Under the pieces are notes generated by a model that did no database searches, had not been told where the DNA came from, and was given only the letters and a program-made list of their open reading frames with translations. The position numbers and the translations under genes were made by a program. Below are positions 6,117-7,600 of a stretch of DNA of 7,600 nt, one piece after another; within the stretch, counting starts at the first letter, position 1; each line of letters opens with the position of its first letter. Location of the stretch: assembly GCA_030705665.1 (NCBI GenBank), contig JAUZQA010000195.1, forward strand, positions 1-7,600, given 5' to 3'. This DNA comes from Bacillota bacterium. GTDB lineage: Bacteria > Bacillota > Bacilli > Bacillales_B > DSM-18226.

Positions 6117-6125
6117 TGGTATAAT
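6117..6125 (+). promoter_or_regulatory. Possible second, extended -10 promoter
   Basis: TGGTATAAT is a perfect extended -10 (TGnTATAAT). The -35 at the right distance (TTAATT, 6097-6102) is weak, which an extended -10 can tolerate. It would start RNA near 6132 and still include the structured leader. Confidence 0.5.
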
Positions 6126-6200
6126 AGAACAGTTTATCGGTATGGTGAACCTTGTATTATCCATTTGACGAGATTAAGAGAAAACTAGATGATTGTTTTA

Positions 6201-6242
6201 CCGGGAGGTGGACTCCTTACTCGCAATAAGCGTGATAAGGGA
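6201..6242 (+). promoter_or_regulatory. Structured leader over the ribosome site, second CNNM gene
   Basis: TCCTTA (6214-6219) can pair with TAAGGG (6236-6241), and inside it CGC (6222-6224) with GCG (6230-6232) around loop AATAA. This hides the ribosome site AAGGGA (6237-6242). A competing hairpin GGAG (6204-6207) with CTCC (6213-6216) shares two bases with the first and would free the site. The 18-base block 6204-6221 matches 14 of 18 bases, ungapped, with 4625-4642 before the first CNNM gene. Confidence 0.42.
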
Positions 6243-6247
6243 CTTAT

Positions 6248-7600
6248 TTGGACATATTTAACTTGGTTTATATAGCCATTTTAATTGCTTTGACAGCCTT
6301 TTTTGTCGCATCGGAGTTTGCGATTATTAGGATAAGAAGTTCAAGGGTTGACCAGTTAATTGAAGAAGGAAATGTAAAAGCTGCTTCTGCTAAAAAAGTG
6401 ATTTCCAACTTAGATGAATACCTATCTGCTTGTCAGCTTGGAATCACGATTACTGCTCTTGGATTAGGATGGTTAGGAGAATCAACGCTCGAGCGAATTT
6501 TTCGCCCATTGTTTGAAGCAATCAATCTTCCAGATAGTATGGCACACGTTCTCGCGATCGCTATTGCCTTTGCAGCTATTACGTTTATCCATGTTGTTAT
6601 TGGGGAATTAGCTCCGAAAACATTTGCTATTCAAAAAGCAGAAAAAATCACCCTGGTTGTAGTTCGACCGCTCATTCTTTTCTATAAAGTTATGTACCCG
6701 TTTATCTGGGTGCTTAATGGTTCTGCAAGAATTACTACCAGTCTTTTTGGCTTAAAACCTGTTTCTGAAAATGAAATTGCTCATACAGAAGAAGAACTTC
6801 GCATTATCCTGTCAGAAAGCTTTAAAAGTGGCGAAATAAACCAATCTGAGTTTAAGTATGTAAATAAAATTTTTGAATTTGATAACAGGATCGCTAAAGA
6901 AATTATGGTACCGAGAACGGAGATCATCTCTTTATCGAAAGATGATACTTTAGATACATTTTTAAAAGTACTGCAGGAAGAAAAATTCACAAGATATCCG
7001 ATTATCGATGGTGATAAGGACCATATTATCGGTCTTGTTAATATTAAGGAGATTATGACCGCCCTGATTGGGAATGAGAAATTATCTTTGCAAACTTTAG
7101 AAAAATTCACAAGACCAATTATTAGAGTGATTGAAACCATTCCAATTCATGACTTGCTTGTGAAAATGCAAAAGGATCGGGTCCATATGGCCGTGCTAAT
7201 GGACGAATATGGAGGAACATCCGGGCTTGTAACGGTTGAAGATATCTTGGAAGAAATAGTTGGGGAAATCCGAGATGAATTTGATATGGATGAGATTCCA
7301 ATGATTCGAAAGATAAAAGAAAATCATTATATTGTTGATTCAAAATTACTTGTAAGTGATGTAAATGGCTTACTTGGCATAGAAATTAATGATGAAGATA
7401 TCGATACAATTGGCGGCTGGTTCTTGACGGAAGATTACGAAGCAAAAGAAGGAGACATAATTTCCTACGAAGCATATACATTCAAAATCATTGAAATGGA
7501 AGAGCACCATATTAAATATATTGAAATTATAAAAAAAAGTAATGCAGTAGAAGAATCTATCTCTAACATTCCGATTTCCGAGACAGAAGTACTCTCATAA
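6248..7600 (+). CDS. CNNM/CorC-family membrane protein 2 (tandem paralogue)
   Basis: A 450-residue paralogue of the preceding gene, aligning without gaps over residues 1-430 at about 62% identity (267 of 430, hand count). It has the same DUF21 membrane part (ASEFA 21-25, GITITALGLGWLGES 65-79, GELAPKT 119-125), PRTEI (222-226), CBS pair with [16 protein letters not shown] (321-336) and CorC domain with DTIGGW (386-391), plus a Ser/Glu-rich tail of about 20 residues. It should act in the membrane in divalent-cation (probably Mg2+) transport. The start is TTG at 6248 with AAGGGA five bases upstream; no ATG is available, and the gap-free match to the paralogue's first residue supports it. Compared with the paralogue, position 21 is Ala (Thr), 70 is Ala (Ser) and 115 is His (Asn). 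It is transcribed from its own promoter. The stop TAA occupies the last three bases of the window, so downstream context is unseen. Confidence 0.95.
   Translation: MDIFNLVYIAILIALTAFFVASEFAIIRIRSSRVDQLIEEGNVKAASAKKVISNLDEYLSACQLGITITALGLGWLGESTLERIFRPLFEAINLPDSMAHVLAIAIAFAAITFIHVVIGELAPKTFAIQKAEKITLVVVRPLILFYKVMYPFIWVLNGSARITTSLFGLKPVSENEIAHTEEELRIILSESFKSGEINQSEFKYVNKIFEFDNRIAKEIMVPRTEIISLSKDDTLDTFLKVLQEEKFTRYPIIDGDKDHIIGLVNIKEIMTALIGNEKLSLQTLEKFTRPIIRVIETIPIHDLLVKMQKDRVHMAVLMDEYGGTSGLVTVEDILEEIVGEIRDEFDMDEIPMIRKIKENHYIVDSKLLVSDVNGLLGIEINDEDIDTIGGWFLTEDYEAKEGDIISYEAYTFKIIEMEEHHIKYIEIIKKSNAVEESISNIPISETEVLS

Noticed and set aside
6142..6168. Eight-codon leader peptide starting at ATG 6142
   Set aside because: No ribosome site upstream and no counterpart before CNNM gene 1.
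6098..6247. Known M-box or yybP-ykoY riboswitch in the leader of CNNM gene 2
   Set aside because: The conserved core sequences of these classes, as I know them, are absent, and the leader lacks an intrinsic terminator.
6781..7140. Open frame on the minus strand opposite CNNM gene 2 (119 codons)
   Set aside because: Antisense shadow of the strongly conserved CBS region, with no start signal. The shadows within the first CNNM gene, the kinase and the acetyltransferase are of the same kind.
4539..7600. Mobile-element origin of the duplicated CNNM pair
   Set aside because: No transposase, terminal inverted repeats or target-site duplications are seen, and the 62% identity indicates an old duplication.

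Overview
The window is about 7.6 kb of AT-rich DNA from a low-GC Gram-positive, most likely an endospore-forming member of the Bacillaceae. Evidence for this: strong GGAGG-type ribosome sites, Bacillus-style 7-1-7 Fur boxes, sigma-A promoters, stem plus T-run terminators, a YdaF-like acetyltransferase, and a cytosolic histidine kinase of the sporulation type preceded by a near-ideal sigma-H promoter. I see no mobile element, CRISPR array, rRNA or tRNA. The gene content is chromosomal housekeeping and accessory, not an island.

Region 1 (1-2349, minus strand): a ferrous-iron uptake operon. feoA (2034-2258) and feoB (31-2034) overlap by one base (TAATG). Upstream lie two Fur boxes, one a perfect 15-bp palindrome sitting on a promoter -10/+1. 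Just beyond feoB, at the window edge, a strong ribosome site and TTG codon suggest a further small gene, plausibly the Cys-rich membrane protein often found next to FeoB.

Region 2 (2259-4538): the divergent intergenic region, then on the plus strand a soluble sensor histidine kinase (2616-3758) with its terminator, and a RimJ/RimL-type GNAT acetyltransferase (3888-4445) with its own terminator. The kinase N-terminus resembles the HisK_N family (Bacillus anthracis BA2291 type). Its nucleotide-binding G1 box has Asn where most kinases have the adenine-contacting Asp.

Region 3 (4539-7600, plus strand): two tandem paralogues of the CNNM/CorC (DUF21 + CBS pair + CorC_HlyC) magnesium-transporter family. 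They align without gaps over 430 residues at about 62% identity (hand count). They are separate transcription units: a strong terminator overlaps the stop codon of the first, and the second has its own good promoter. Both are preceded by a related short leader that can fold over the ribosome site.

The strongest leads are (a) the sigma-H-driven kinase with the Asp-to-Asn change, which may bear on ATP versus GTP use, (b) the shared leader element before the two CNNM genes, and (c) divergence of the two paralogues at polar membrane positions. The rest is recognisable and ordinary.
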